Shown here: positions 21,683 to 33,657 of the stretch, in pieces
Numbering within the stretch: the stretch's first letter is position 1
Layout of the letters: each line of letters starts with the position of its first letter
DNA from: Boswellia sacra
Lineage: Eukaryota > Streptophyta > Magnoliopsida > Sapindales > Burseraceae
Direction of reading: 5' to 3'
Length of the DNA stretch: 64,000 nucleotides
NCBI GenBank assembly: GCA_013180625.2
Contig: SNVD02012968.1
Coordinates: 558,001 to 622,000, forward strand
Program-made: the position numbers and the translations under genes
The notes under the pieces: model-generated
Seen by the model: the letters and a program-made list of their open reading frames with translations, nothing else
What the model was told of the DNA's origin: nothing
Database searches by the model: none

Positions 21683-22359
21683 TTATTATTTAGAAAGAGT
21701 GTTAATTTTTCTTTTGAGTTTGATGCCAACAAAAAAGTTGATTTTCTTTCAAAATTTTTCTTTGTAATTGTTCAAAGAAAATTATTTTATAATATATTAT
21801 GTTTTGTTCAAAAAGATTACAAATAAATGAAATAAAATAAAAATATCTCACACATAATTTTTAATGATATTTAATTTTATTAAAATTATAAAAAAGATTT
21901 AGCTATTATTGTTCATCAAGATTTTTAAATTTATGCTCTTCTTGTAACAGTTAATTAATTTTTTAAGACTATAAAAGAAAATATAAAGAGAAACATATAA
22001 TTTATATCAAACTAAATAAATAAGAAATAAAAAATCTAAAATTCTTAAATGAATAAAAATAGTAAAAATTAATTAAATTATTATATAAACTTATATTGTT
22101 GTTTGAATTAAAGTCTTTTATATATAAAAGAGTTGATAAAATGAAAAGATAACTTAAAACTTTAAATTCATTAAGTTTTTTAAAAAAAAGTATAAAAATG
22201 ATCATATAAAATAAGGAACTGAGATAAAATTTTTAAATTTTAGAAGGGCCACGCCCCTCTAGGTCCCGTGTACCCATGTAGGTCTGCCACCGCCCTCAAA
22301 CCGCAATTCGCCGCGTTAACCTACACTTATTTCTTTGACAACATCCTCACTCTTTCGCC

Positions 22360-22367
22360 TATAAATA
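22360..22367 (+). promoter_or_regulatory. TATA box of the 105-aa gene, copy 2
   Basis: Same TATAAATA and surroundings as at 20080. Confidence 0.55.
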
Positions 22368-22489
22368 TTAGCACAATCGTTGGTCTTCTGTATCCTTCAA
22401 AAGCCTTACTTATTCCAAAGATCGATCATCATATACAATACATATTCTGCTTTTATTTCTTTGTGGAAATTTTTACTATCTTGCTCACC

Positions 22490-22807
22490 ATGCAGGCAAA
22501 CGATGCACTACTTGTAGTTACTCCAGCTTACTTCCACCAGTACTCTCAGCGTCAGGCAATCATGAATGTTAACGCTCCCATTCCTGGCCCTAATATCATC
22601 AGTGATCAGCCCACTGATGCGGGTAGTCGTAATCACTTTACTCAGGGGGAGGAGCTTAATCCACATCACCATTTATCAAGCTTTCCTAGACCAGTTCAAA
22701 AGCATCGCGGAACATTCCTTAAGAAAGCCTCTTCAATCTGCAATAAGTTTCTTCCCTGCTGTCTTAGTATCGGTGCTGGTGTCGTCCATAATTTGGTACT
22801 AAACTGA
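22490..22807 (+). CDS. small gene of unknown function, copy 2 (105 aa)
   Basis: Identical to the 20210 copy except for one base (G at 22740), which turns Phe84 into Cys beside the existing CC pair. Promoter, leader and 3' region are also duplicated, so both copies could be expressed alike. The long open frame beginning at 22268 was not used because it spans the TATA box. Function unknown; no domain recognised. Confidence 0.5.
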   Translation: MQANDALLVVTPAYFHQYSQRQAIMNVNAPIPGPNIISDQPTDAGSRNHFTQGEELNPHHHLSSFPRPVQKHRGTFLKKASSICNKFLPCCLSIGAGVVHNLVLN

Positions 22808-23186
22808 AGTAATTGGGTCAATTTCTTTATGCAATTAATTCCTTTACAATATATATTATTGTAAAGGTTGTTTTAGCGGGTTCGTTAAGTCCAACTCTCC
22901 ATCCTTGTCATCATGGTATCGGGCTCTTGTATTGCATTTGTCAGTTCGATACCAAGCGAATTGCTAGCTGTTGTATTGTTTAATTAGTTTGGTCTACTCT
23001 TATCTTTGTAATTGTCAGCGCGGTGTTTGCGTTTTAATTGAAGTTTCAATTTTAATTATTCTGAGTCAATTTTTCAAATATTGTAATATGTTTATGGTTT
23101 TTTTTTTCTTTCCTTCTTCTAAACATTCTTATCAACCAATTTTATTTGAATAAAAATATTTTCAAACTTTTTAACTTTATTCTAAA

Positions 23187-23386
23187 TAGTGATACTACTC
23201 CTACAAACTATTTATAAAAACTCACTGATATAAACTTACGTGGCATTATTGTATGATGTATAATTGTCACATTATCTATATTAATTAACGTATTCAAAAT
23301 TTGGAATTCACTCATCCAATCAAATCATAAAACATCAGTTTGTATGTGAAAATTTTTATGAATAGTTTGTAAGAATAGTATTACTA
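23187..23386. mobile_element. MITE, copy 2
   Basis: Same element as 20907-21106, carried along by the tandem duplication. Confidence 0.65.
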
Positions 23387-23488
23387 TATTCCAAATATCT
23401 TTAATCTCATCCCTAATTCTTTAAAATATACCATCACAAAGTTTGTTTATGACCAATTTTTTTTTTAAACATTATTATCTATCTTTTC

Positions 23489-23728
23489 TGTAAGTTTTAG
23501 CAGATATGGATAGTTAACACATGCTGAAACACTTAAGAAAGATGTAACAGAGAATTTTACGTGGTTAAACTATTAATCAGCCTACATCTACGGGCAATAA
23601 GAGTTGTAATCTATTATACTGTATGTATTTACACTCGATATAGGACTCTTTACTTTGGTAGACATTCACTCACTCACTATCCTAATCTATACAAACTTGA
23701 TCAACCTCGGTCACAGAAATAATCCTTC
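23489..23728 (-). repeat. solo LTR, part 1
   Basis: 240 bases from TGTAAGTTTTAGC to the CACTA terminus. TTTTC (23484-23488) is the left target duplication. The matching right one is at 33653-33657 in inverted form (GAAAA). Part 2 is 33658-34374. Together they give about 957 bases, similar to a Copia-A LTR (874). Confidence 0.75.
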
Positions 23729-25263
23729 CACTACATGGGAGGGGGGCATATAATGCGCCCTTCTGCGGCGGTTTTTAAAAACCGCCGCAGATGTGTTTTG
23801 GAAACATGGTTATACGGCGGTTTGTAAAACCGCCGTAGAAAGATTTTAAAATTTCCCAAATTAAACCCTAAATCCCTCCCCCCGCCCCCGCGCCCCCTTT
23901 TCGTTCGATTTCCTCCCTCCCCATAGTTCTCTGCGGCGAAATCCCCCTCCCCCCCCCCCCCCCGGCCATTCGCGTCTCTCTCTTCAGCGAAATCGACGAC
24001 CTCCCCCTGCCTCTGCCGCTGTTGTTTTGGTGATTTCCCGCCGTAGAACCTGCGATTTCCTCTCGGTCTGCACCGCGCCTGGGTCTCCCGTTGCGATTTT
24101 CTCTGCCGCTGTCTTCCTCCGCGCATTTGCCCCGCCTGTAAGTGATTTCGCCGTGATTTCCTCTCGATCTCCTCCCCCGCGTCTCGGTCTCCCTGTGCGA
24201 GTTTGTGTAGACCAAAATCGGCCCCCCACCCTGCCGCTGCTGCCTCCATTTCTCCTGCAGCTGGGAACGAAGCCGCCGTCGGTTCTGAGTGATAGAGTCG
24301 GTTTTCCATCTCGGTCTCCATCCGTCTCTCTCTCTATCACCAAATTCACCATCCGTCGTCGCTTCTGTGTGGCAGATCCCCCTTCGCGTGACAGAGCGCC
24401 CGGTGATAGGTAATGTGTTGTTTGGTATTGGAATTTTTGATTTGCTGAGCGATTTCTGGTGTGTTGTGCTGTAAGTTGTTGGTTGATTTTTGTGGTATTT
24501 TTGCCGATTGGAGATTGATTCTTTGGACTGTGGGTGTGGATTGGTTGTAGTGATGATTTGCAGCCGCATACGGCTATGTTAATGTCCGATTGGGTGTGGA
24601 TTGGTTGTGCAATTGGGTGTGGAGTGGTTTGTAGTGATGAATTGGTGGAAGTCAGATAATAGTAAGGAGATGTTTGTAGTGATGTATTCATTTCTTTTCT
24701 CAAACGTTTTTGTTTGGAATTTGTTTTTGTTTTGAATGAAATTGGAAATGAATGAACAGTTTAAACTACTACCATTTAGATTCTGTTCAACTTTTGTATG
24801 TGTGTGTTTTTTCTCCATTTTTATTGAAATTGGAAATGAATGAACAGTTTCCATTTGAACTATTTTTATGTTGGATAATTTGATACAAGAGTTTAAATAT
24901 AGATAATTTCCAACAGCATGTGAATTTTTGATGTAATTTTTGTTCTTATTGTTATTTTTAATTGTTGATACTAGACAGGACTACACACTGATACCAGAGC
25001 TTACATAAAAATTTTGACTAAACTGCACTATTGTGTTACCTTATTATATACTTGCTCATAAATGTTTTCATGCTTGTTACAATCCTTTATGGCCTGCATA
25101 TGTTAGATTCTAGGTGAAAAAAGTACAAAATTACATGCACTCACATCCATAATTTAAACTGGAGATTGTAGCAACTCATGGTAAATTAAAGATTTTATTT
25201 TTTCCTGTAAATAGAAAAAAAAATACAGTTTGTGAGGTTTTCTTTAACAAGTTATTGTGCTTT

Positions 25264-25300
<37 letters not shown>
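25264..25300. repeat. (GT)n microsatellite
   Basis: About 18 GT units inside the CACTA leader intron. Confidence 0.9.
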
Positions 25301-25503
25301 TGCATATATAATTTAACTTAAATACTGAATCAATGACATATAAATCCTTGAAAAGTTATTGAATGCTGTAAAGTTTCACACCGCGTGTTCAAAAGAATAT
25401 ATAATTATTTTTTTCCATCCAAACTAGGCTGATAATCATTTTTAACTTTCCAAGACTGATGCTATTTGAACTCCACCTCCAAACTAATTAGCTTCCATCC
25501 ATC

Positions 25504-25513
25504 AATTTGACAA
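25504..25513 (+). other. inversion breakpoint, left
   Basis: AATTTGACAA here recurs in inverted orientation at 38731-38740. CACTA-type sequence lies to the left; Copia-B integrase starts within about 30 bases to the right. Confidence 0.7.
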
Positions 25514-25531
25514 GGACAAAATTGTACTATC

Positions 25532-26938
25532 ATGCAACCTTTTTCAATCATTCATAGTGATATTTGGGGACCTTCTCGGGTTAATAACATTTATGGATTT
25601 AAGTGGTTTATCTCTTTCATTGATGATCATACAAGAGTGACATGGGTGTATTTAATGAGACAAAAATCAGATGCAGGTATCATCTTGAAAAATTTCTTTA
25701 GTATGGTCCAAAATCAGTTTCAAACTAAAATCAATATCTTTAGGACTGACAATGCCACAGATTATTTCAATTCAATCCTGAAAGATTATTTTTCAACCCA
25801 CGGAATAATCCACTAGAGTTCTTGCGTGAATACACCCCAACAAAATGGGGTTGCAGAACGAAAGAACAGACACCTCTTGGAGGTGGCCCGATCCATTATG
25901 TACACCATGAATGTCCCAAGTTATTTTTGGGGGGAGGCCGTCCTCACAGCTACATATCTCATCAATAGAATGCCATCTAGAGTTATTCGTTTTCAAACAC
26001 CATGGCAAACACTTTACCAATCCTATCCTCAGCTTCGAATATTCTCCTTCCTTCCACTAAAAATATTCGGGTGCACTGCTTTTGTCCATAACCACCAACC
26101 TAACCCTAGCAAACTTGATCCTAGAGCCATAAAATGTTTGTTTCTAGGATATTCCTCCACTCAAAAAGGGTATAAATGTTACTCTCCTGTTACCAAGAAA
26201 ACCTATATCACTATGGATGTAACTTTCTTTGAGAATCAACCCTATTATCATAAAACCCACATTCAGGGGGAGAACTCAAACACAAATGAATGTGGTTTTT
26301 GGCTGCCTAATGTCACAATACCCGAGCCTGCCTTTACTCCTGCCACTAATGTTCCAACGGTTAATCCGAGCCTACAAAATGAGTTGGAAACTGAGTCCCC
26401 TTCAAAAAAGGCATCCTACGGACCATATAGACCTTCATCTGAGCCTACCCTGCCTATTCTCACACCAGAAAATTTAGAAATGTTTCCCAATACACTCACT
26501 CCAGAAATCCACAATACTACCAACAAAGAGTTATGTGTTTATTCAAGGAGGGAAAAGGTCCTAGAAGAGGAGTCCCCAACATTTTCTGAGCAAACTCAAG
26601 AGTCCAATCCGACTAATCCAAGTTCAGAACTTCCAGGTAACACAACTCATAACTTTCACACTGATAATGACTTAGGCATCCCTATTGCATTAAGGAAAGG
26701 AGTAAGATCCTGCACTCAACATCCTATACATCGGTTTGTTTCATATAAGGGATTGTCCTCTCAATATCGTGCCTTTGTTACTAATATGTCTACTGTTGAA
26801 ATACCTAGAAATGTTCAAGAAGCTCTAGGTAAGCTTGAGTGGAGGGCAGCTATTGAAGAAGAGATTAGAGCCCTTACGAAGAATGGCACATGGGAACTCT
26901 CTGAATTACCACAAGGAAAAATGACCAGTGGGATGTAA
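25532..26938 (+). pseudogene. Copia-B integrase and start of RT
   Basis: Integrase core from HSDIWGP (first D) through IFRTDNATDYF (second D) to NGVAERKNRHLLE (E). The C-terminal Copia signature LKIFGCTAFVHNHQ and AIKCLFLGYSS follows. A stop lies at 25814-25816 between the second and third catalytic residues. After a variable linker the RT lead-in EALGKLEWRAAIEEEIRAL appears, and the frame breaks near 26930. Confidence 0.85.
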
Positions 26939-26939
26939 A

Positions 26940-28340
26940 TGGGTCTTCAACGTCAAATACAAACCAGATGGAAGTATAGATCGGTATAAAGCCAGATTGG
27001 TAGCAAAAGGATTTACTCAAACTTATGGTATTGACTACCAAGAAACCTTCTAGCCGGTTGCTAAGTTAAATACTGTTCGTGTTCTACTCTCACTAGCTGC
27101 TAATCTTGACTGGCCCCTGCATCAAATGGATGTCAAGAATGCATTTTTAAATGGAGACCTAGAGGAAGAAGTATATATAGAGATTCCACTTGGATTTGAG
27201 ACCAAGAACAACGTCCACAAAGTGTGCAAACTTCAAAAATCACTTTATGGACTTAAACAATCACCAAGGGCTTGGTTTGACAGATTCACAAAAGCAGTCA
27301 AGCAACATGGGTACATACAGGCGCAAGCCGATCAAACCATGTTTGTCAAACACTCGACAAATGGGTGGATTTCTATTCTTATTGTGTATGTGGATGATAT
27401 AATTATCACCGGAGATTTTCATGAAGAAATTGAGAATCTAAAGAAGGGACTTGCTAAAGAATTTGAAATTAAAGACCTAGGATATCTCAAATATTTTTTA
27501 GGAATGGAGGTCGCTAGATCAAAAGCAGGGATTGTTGTTTCTCAACGAAAGTATGCCTTGGACCTACTCAAGGAGACAGGTATGTTAGGGTGTAAGCCAG
27601 CTGACACGCCTATGGAACCTGGTTACAAAGCATGCTTAGAAGAAGAGAGTCCACCCATTGACAAAGGAGGGTACCAACGCCTAGTGGGGAAACTCATTTA
27701 CCTCTCCCATACTAGACCTGACATTGGATTCGCCGTTAGCTTTGTAAGTCAGTTTATGAATGATCCGAAAGAAGTTCACCAAGAGGCAGTAAATAGAATT
27801 CTTAGGTATCTCAAAATGTCACCGGGAAAAGGGTTGTTTTTTAAGAGAAATACCACCAAAGAGATTGAGATTTTCACTGATGCTGATTGGGCTGGAAGCA
27901 TAACTGATAGAAGATCTACAACTGGCTATTGTACCTACGTTTGGGGAAATTTAGTCACATGGAGGAGTAAAAAACAGACAGTGGTAGCAAGAAGTAGTGC
28001 TGAAGCAGAATTTCGAGCCTTAGCACAAGGAATCTGCGAAGGAATGTGGCTGAAGAGAATACTTGAAGAATTGAGAGTTACAAACACTTCAATGAAGGTA
28101 TTTTGTGATAACATGGCTGCAATAAGTATTGCTAAAAATCCAGTCCATCACGACAGAACTAAGCATGTGGAGCTGGATCGGCATTTTATCAAGGAGAAGA
28201 TAGAGGGTGGCATACTTAGTCTCAGCCATACTCCAACCAATCTTCAAATAGCTGATGTTCTTACAAAAGGCCTTCCAAGAATTAAATTCGAACTACTGAT
28301 ATCCAAGCTGGGAATGATTGACATTTACTCCCCAACTTGA
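26940..28340 (+). pseudogene. Copia-B reverse transcriptase and RNase H
   Basis: RT motifs: QMDVKNAFLNGDLEEEVYIE, SLYGLKQSPRAWFDRF and LIVYVDDIIITGD (catalytic DD intact). RNase H: FTDADWAGSITDRRSTTGY, ARSSAEAEFRALAQG, VFCDNMAAISIAKNPV, HVELDRHFIKEKI. The segment 27126-28340 is open for 404 codons. Upstream, a stop at 27051 (ETF*PVAKL) and the shift near 26930 break the polyprotein. Confidence 0.85.
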
Positions 28341-28347
28341 GGGGGAG

Positions 28348-28671
28348 TGTAGAAATTCTACATTTAATGATCTGATTTTTAGGAATCAGTGTTCTGATTT
28401 TTAGGAATCAATGTTATGATTTTTAGGAATTAAATGTTCTAATTTTTAGGAATTAATTTTCTGATTTTTAGGAATTAATTAGCTGAAATAAATAGTCAAG
28501 GACTAAATCTAGTTAATTAGCTATCTTTATTATATATCCCTTGATCAAAGGGATTATTATTTTCTTTCCTTATTTATGGGAGATTTTCTCTTATAAATTT
28601 CCATGTTCCTTGTACTGGAAATTCATTCAGAAATAAAGTTAATACATTTTTCTTTTCCCTAATTTTCTTTA
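28348..28671 (+). repeat. Copia-B 3' LTR
   Basis: 324 bases, TGTAGAAATTCTACA to TTTTCTTTA. It contains five GATTTTTAGGAAT(T/C)A repeats and a TATA-like CTTATAAATTTCC. Inverted partner at 40510-40839, about 97% identical by eye. Confidence 0.9.
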
Positions 28672-28676
28672 CGGTC
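28672..28676 (+). other. Copia-B target duplication, right copy
   Basis: CGGTC. The left copy is GACCG on the plus strand at 40840-40844, next to the inverted 5' LTR. Confidence 0.8.
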
Positions 28677-29230
28677 TAATTTTGAACAGATCAAATCAGT
28701 TGAATCTTGTAGGCTTTGTTGATGCTGACTGGGGCAGTGATCTAGATGATGGAAGGTCTACCACAGGCTTTTGTATTTACTACAATATTGTATCATAGTG
28801 TTCTAAAAAGCAACATACGGTCTCAAGATCAAGTATTAAAGCCGAGTACAAGAGTCTAGCCAATGCAACTTTAGAAATTCTTTGGTTGCAGTCTTTACTT
28901 GAAGATCTTAGAGTGCCACAAACAAAAGAACCTGCTATTTAGTGTGATAATTTTAGCACAGTAGCTTTATCTGCAAATACAGTGTTGTATACAGGTACTA
29001 AGCACATTGAACTAGACATATATTTTGTGAGGGAAAAAGTGTTGGAGAAAAAGCTCACTGTCAATCATGTTCTTGCTTATGACCAAACTACATATGTATT
29101 GACTAAACCTCTACCTCTCTCAACATCTTTCTTTGAGAGGCTTAGGGAGAAACTAACTGTAAAATCTTCTCATCATTCAGGATTGCAGCAGGGGAGAAGT
29201 TTGATAGAGGGACATGTGTTTAAGGGGAAG
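28677..29230 (+). pseudogene. Copia-C RNase H end
   Basis: Picks up exactly after the Copia-B target copy: [53 protein letters not shown] and ADVLTKP-like YVLTKPLPLS. Stops occur at several sites. The RT part of this element is at 40845-42105 on the other strand. A purine run AAGGGGAAGAG precedes the LTR. Confidence 0.8.
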
Positions 29231-29484
29231 AGCTAGAATGTATTTTGTTACTGCTGCTGAGGTGGTAGTGCCAGCAAAGCAGAGCAGTTAGCTTTTCTGT
29301 TACAACCTGTGTTAGTAATCCGTTAACCATAGTTAGTCTATAAATGATTGCTCTTGTATTCATTTCATTGTAGTCAGTTTCTAATCAATAACAGAGAAAG
29401 TTCCAGAATTATGTTTTCTCTCTTCTTTTAGTTTTTTTTTTTAAATTTTCTTACTTCTTTTCCTGGAAACCTAGCGTCTTGATT
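29231..29484 (+). repeat. Copia-C 3' LTR
   Basis: About 254 bases from TAGAATGT to GTCTTGATT, matching 55563-55815 inverted at about 88% by eye. It carries a TATA-like CTATAAATGATTGC and polyadenylation-like CAATAACAGAG. Confidence 0.75.
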
Positions 29485-30613
29485 GGTATATTAATCAAAT
29501 GTTTCTAATCTTCCACATGTTTATGTTAGGAGTTATTTTCTTGTTATTATTATGAATCGCTCATTTTCAATTTGCCAATTTTTTGAACTCTCTCTTGTTT
29601 TGAGAGAATGGTATATTAATGTGTTATCGTCTATCATAGTGAGGTTGAACTTGCTGCATGTCTCTCATTTGCATCTTGAATTGTTCAGTAACGAATAATA
29701 ATGTTATCCTCTTTCATATAACTTGATATATCATGTTATTTGGGAAGAAATTATGAGTATATGAGCTATTATTATCTCGTGAAATTTTTGTGTGGTTCTT
29801 ATTTGGTTTGAGATTCACGATAATAATATAAGCTCTATTTTTATTAGAGAATATAGATAAGACCACATTTATAAGCTTTAAGTTTTTAGCTAAAGTGGCA
29901 AACTTAACAGATATTAGAATTTTTATAACCAAACGGTCGCAAGTTCGATGAGGTTTTTACAGTAAGTCTTAAAACCATTGTTTAGGTATTTACATTGAAT
30001 TGGCATGTGAAATTTTATCTTCTACCGCTAAACTTCTGCTGTTTGCTTTTGTACTGTGTAAGATGCAGTTAGAATTAGTTTACATCAGAAATGAAAAATA
30101 ATTATAAAGAACTCCAACTCTTGGCACTGGAAATGGCGGGATTGAGATAAACAATCAAACTTTTGGAGCTAAGTGGACAACTGAGCTGAGCTCTGGAGGG
30201 ATTTTTTTTTTTTTTTAAATTAAGTTCAACAAAAGTCTTATATGAGTTATCTCACCTTTTTTTTTTTTTGTCTATTTGATTAGTTATTTTTGTGATAACA
30301 GAGGATAAGGAGCGGACATGCCACATGAAAACTCTAAAGACTGCGTTCTTTGGATGCTTTATATAAATAATAATAATAATAATAACAGCAATTCTTTAAT
30401 AAACATTTTGAATATCCGGTGATTCTTACAAATTCTGAATGTTAAGACATGATTGCTACTTTGTTTCTTCGGCAATCCCTATAGTTTTAACAATGCCAAT
30501 TATCATTTGTAGGGTCAGTTTGGGATTGCTGTTATTGTGAAAATAAGTAACTTTTGCTTTTCTAAAGAAAAAATCAGCTTTAGGAAAAAGCGAGAGCGTG
30601 TTTGGTAAATCAA
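29485..30613. other. spacer without a supported gene
   Basis: AT-rich. It contains poly-T runs near 30200 and 30255 and a (TAA)n run at 30366. No coding signal seen. Confidence 0.5.
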
Positions 30614-30622
30614 TTTTTAAAA

Positions 30623-31511
30623 AGGAAAAACTGAAAAAATAGATAAAATTAGGGGGCCTTGTTGAAAAATGGACACATCCTGAAAAATTTTTATGTCATA
30701 AACACTTTCGAGTTTCGTCCAACGTCTAGGACATACATGGTTCGAGACATCTACATATCGATTTCTACGTATTCGACACTCGACATGTCGGATGAAAGCT
30801 CGACGCTCGACATGCGACACATGAACTCGACGAAATTTGCCTCTGGCTTTCGTCAACTTCGTCACTTCACTAGACGCTCGACAAAACTCAAACGCTCGAC
30901 ACTCGAACTTAGAATCGACACAACGCCTAAACACTCGACACTACCATCTGACATGTCGAGATTCGATCCGACAAAACCGCTCAACACTCGACGACGCTTG
31001 ATAAATCTCGTCTTCTTCATCCGTCGACAGCGATACCAGATTTTCTCACAACAATTATCAATTTTCAGGAAAATTTCACAAAAACGACATTCTCTCTAAC
31101 CTTAGTTCATATACATATCTTATATTTAAACTATATAATGCGATTGACAGTTATCAAAACAATAAATAACAAAAACATTACGACCTAATAAAATTTTCAT
31201 GTCATTTAGAGAGAGATTAAAAAAAATTGTTCTTATATTATTTGCTCAGCTTCAACTGTTAAAGTTATTTCGAACAATGAAATATATAAAAGAGTGACTG
31301 ATTTCTTTATTCTTTGTTTCGTTTACTAACATTGTTTATTTTCGCTGAAAGAGAGAATTAATAAGCTTTTAAAAAAATTGATTATATAAGAATATTTAAG
31401 TTTTTTTATCAAAAAAATATCTATCATACAAAATTTTATATGAAAACTTTTTAAGATAGTATCTAAATTTTAATAAAACCTTCTAATCGTGTCTTTTTTA
31501 TTAATTTTCCC
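30623..31511. mobile_element. non-autonomous Mutator-like element, copy 1 (degenerate)
   Basis: Ends GGAAAAACTGAAAAAATAGA...TAATTTTCCC are inverted and match the ends of the element at 53668-54410 (AAATTAGGGGG, TTGAAAAATGGACAC, TTTTTATGTCATAAACACTTTC). The possible 9-base duplication TTTTTAAAA/TTTTTCTTA is imperfect. The interior (30720-31010) is rich in CTCGACACTCGACAT-type repeats. No transposase gene. Confidence 0.6.
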
Positions 31512-33140
31512 TTTTTCTTACATGGTGTGAGTGCAGTTTTCCTCGAATGTGTGATTCTCCCCCATTCCCACATTTTACCCAGATTAAAAACGTGTAAACA
31601 ACCGAAAAATCCCCAGTTTTGCATTTCATGGTTGTTTTTGCAATTTCCAAATTGCTTCGATTCATGCTTGTTGCTTGCTGCCATTCTACTGGCTGTCTAC
31701 CATAAAATCATTACAAATTTCCAACACAGAAATTACCATTACAAAATCCAAATGAAAGTCCTAGTAATATAATACAAATCAAAGGTCAAAGTAAAAGAAT
31801 ATGTTGAGGCGGTAGTAGGTGAAGTTGATAATTTTTCTTCTTTGTGAATGAGAATCGACTAGAGTGAGGTAGACTAGGAGAGCCGAGACCCGATTATGAT
31901 TGTCTGGTGGTGGCAAGCAGTAGGCGCTTATGTGGTGGACCGGTGGCAATGAGCAAGAGTCGATTGGGACTCGGAAGAGTAGCGAGCAGAAGGATGGGAA
32001 TTGGGATTGAGAGAGAGAGAGCCAATTGTGGGGGGAGCTGATGATGATCCGGTGGCGGCGGGGTGGGATGAGAGAACGAAAATGATATAGGAGTCAGTCG
32101 ATTAGCGGATTAGGTTTAGGTTAGAATTAGATTAGGGATTTTCAATTTTTTATTTTTTAAACATTAAAATTTAAAAATGTATAATATAAAATATATTTTT
32201 AATTTTTAAAATTAAATATTGTTTATTCGTTGTGGGTGCGGGGTGAGTAGGGTATATGCCACACCCGGTTGTAAAACTGCACCCCTGCCCCTGTCCCCGC
32301 AATCAATCCCCGCAATTCCAGTTAGAATCATAGCCGCACATTCCGAGTACCCGGATTATCCTTTTTTTTTTGTCTTTTTCTTTTTTGTCATCCCTAGGCC
32401 TTTACTTCTGGAACTAAAGCAATTAGGAGAAAATCTTCCAGTTTAGGCGATGTATAGAATAAGTTACTGCATTAATAAACCAAAAAGGAACTTTTGGGCT
32501 GTCACATTTCTTGTATTACAGAAAGATGAGACTGCCATATGATATTGGGCTTTTGGGCGTGAGACAACAAGGGCCGTGAAGGTGTTGTTGCCATGGGTGC
32601 ATGGTACCACTACTTGGGTGTAAATAATCACAGAGAGATAGAGAGAGAGAGAGAGAGAGATACATGTGTATTTTGGGGGCTTGAATTGAGAGCGAAAATT
32701 ATTTCTTTGTTGTAATTAAGCGGAAGGTGTTTTTTTTTTTGGTTCATCAAAAAAACCTTAGAGGAATAGTTTTTCTATGGCTGTAGATTTTCATTGAGTC
32801 CACTCGAACCATATTAAATCTTGGTTTTATTTGCTATTTTTTCTTTCTTTGTGTATAATATGATTAATTTATTATTAAGAGATTAATTGTGCGTAATTTT
32901 TTAACGTTTATTAATTTAATCATAATAGAGCCTTATATTCAACAGCTATGAGCTGGGCGATTTATTTGGCGGCTGGTGTCCTGAGTCTAGCCTTGCAAAT
33001 TAAATTATTTATAACTTTTAACCTAAAAATTACTTATTTCTCCATTGGCCCCTTAATTTCTAGGTTTTTCAATTGGACCCTCCAAATGCCGAAAAGTTTG
33101 GATCCGCCTTAGTAGGAAGGATCTCATTGTTATTATGAGT
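31512..33140. other. spacer with a GC-rich patch
   Basis: 31860-32090 is GC-rich and purine-biased on the plus strand (GAGAGAGAGAG, GGTGGCGGCGGGG). Read on the minus strand it resembles a 5' leader, but I find no downstream gene. A second C-rich patch lies at 32230-32320, and a (GA)n run at 32635-32661. Confidence 0.4.
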
Positions 33141-33333
33141 AATGTTAGATTTACAATATTCATACAACCTAAATTCTACAATATAACTTGGTAGCCTACA
33201 TGGCAAAAATTTAATGGAGGAGGAAAAAATAAAAATGGATTAGGGAAATTACATCTCTAATAGGATTGTGCCAGTTAAATAGTCAAGTCATGTTGTAGAA
33301 TTTAGGTTCTATGAATATTGTAAGTCTAACATT
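33141..33333. mobile_element. MITE of 193 bases
   Basis: Inverted ends of about 40 bases: AATGTTAGATTTACAATATT...AATATTGTAAGTCTAACATT, with inner arms CCTAAATTCTACA and TGTAGAATTTAGG. TA flanks both sides if the outer base is excluded. No coding capacity. Confidence 0.7.
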
Positions 33334-33657
33334 ATTAAATTATTATTATTAAATTTTAACATCTACTTGAAACTAAAATGTTTGAAACCAATATTCTTAT
33401 GTAATGTTGATTTCTCTTCTATTTTTATATGACATATTGGAAATCATCACAAATCAAATATATTATAAAATGAAATCAAAGCATTTAAATATTATTATCG
33501 AAAATTATTAAAATTAATAAATTTATATTATAAGTAATTCGATTTATTCAAATATGTATAGATATATAAAAATTAAATAGGAATGGATGTAATACCTAGT
33601 TAGATAAGCCTAAAATAATTTTAAAAAATATTTAAAGAACTATTGTATTAATGAAAA

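Larger units (their letters stand above)
21683..23942 (+). repeat. 2.28-kb tandem duplication, copy 2
   Basis: Second copy. At its right end the CACTA leader continues without interruption, so this copy holds the ancestral CACTA junction. Example differences: T20460/G22740, and CTATAAATCAG against CTATTAATCAG. Confidence 0.9.
23729..25513 (+). mobile_element. CACTA (En/Spm) element, 5' part
   Basis: Begins CACTACATGGG with TTC before it. Subterminal repeats (CTGCGGCGGTTT, AAACCGCCGTAG) run to about 23850. Then comes a very GC-rich leader (23860-24410), then AT-rich intron-like DNA with a (GT)n run at 25264-25300 and a repeated GAAATTGGAAATGAATGAAC at 24738 and 24826. No TNP2 exon seen. It ends at the inversion breakpoint; its transposase end is at 34375-38730. 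Confidence 0.65.
25514..28671 (+). mobile_element. Copia-B, 3' half
   Basis: Integrase, RT, RNase H, polypurine tract (CTTGAGGGGGAG, 28336-28347) and 3' LTR in the plus direction. No 5' LTR or gag lies upstream on this strand. The missing half is on the minus strand at 38741-40839. The target copy CGGTC follows at 28672-28676. Confidence 0.85.

Noticed and set aside
23731..24703. Long minus-strand ORFs of 196-239 codons
   Set aside because: They overlap one another in a GC-rich, low-complexity CACTA leader and show only Arg/Gly/Glu-rich composition with no domain.
32219..32446. 75-codon ORF in a C-rich patch
   Set aside because: Low-complexity sequence with no recognised protein similarity.
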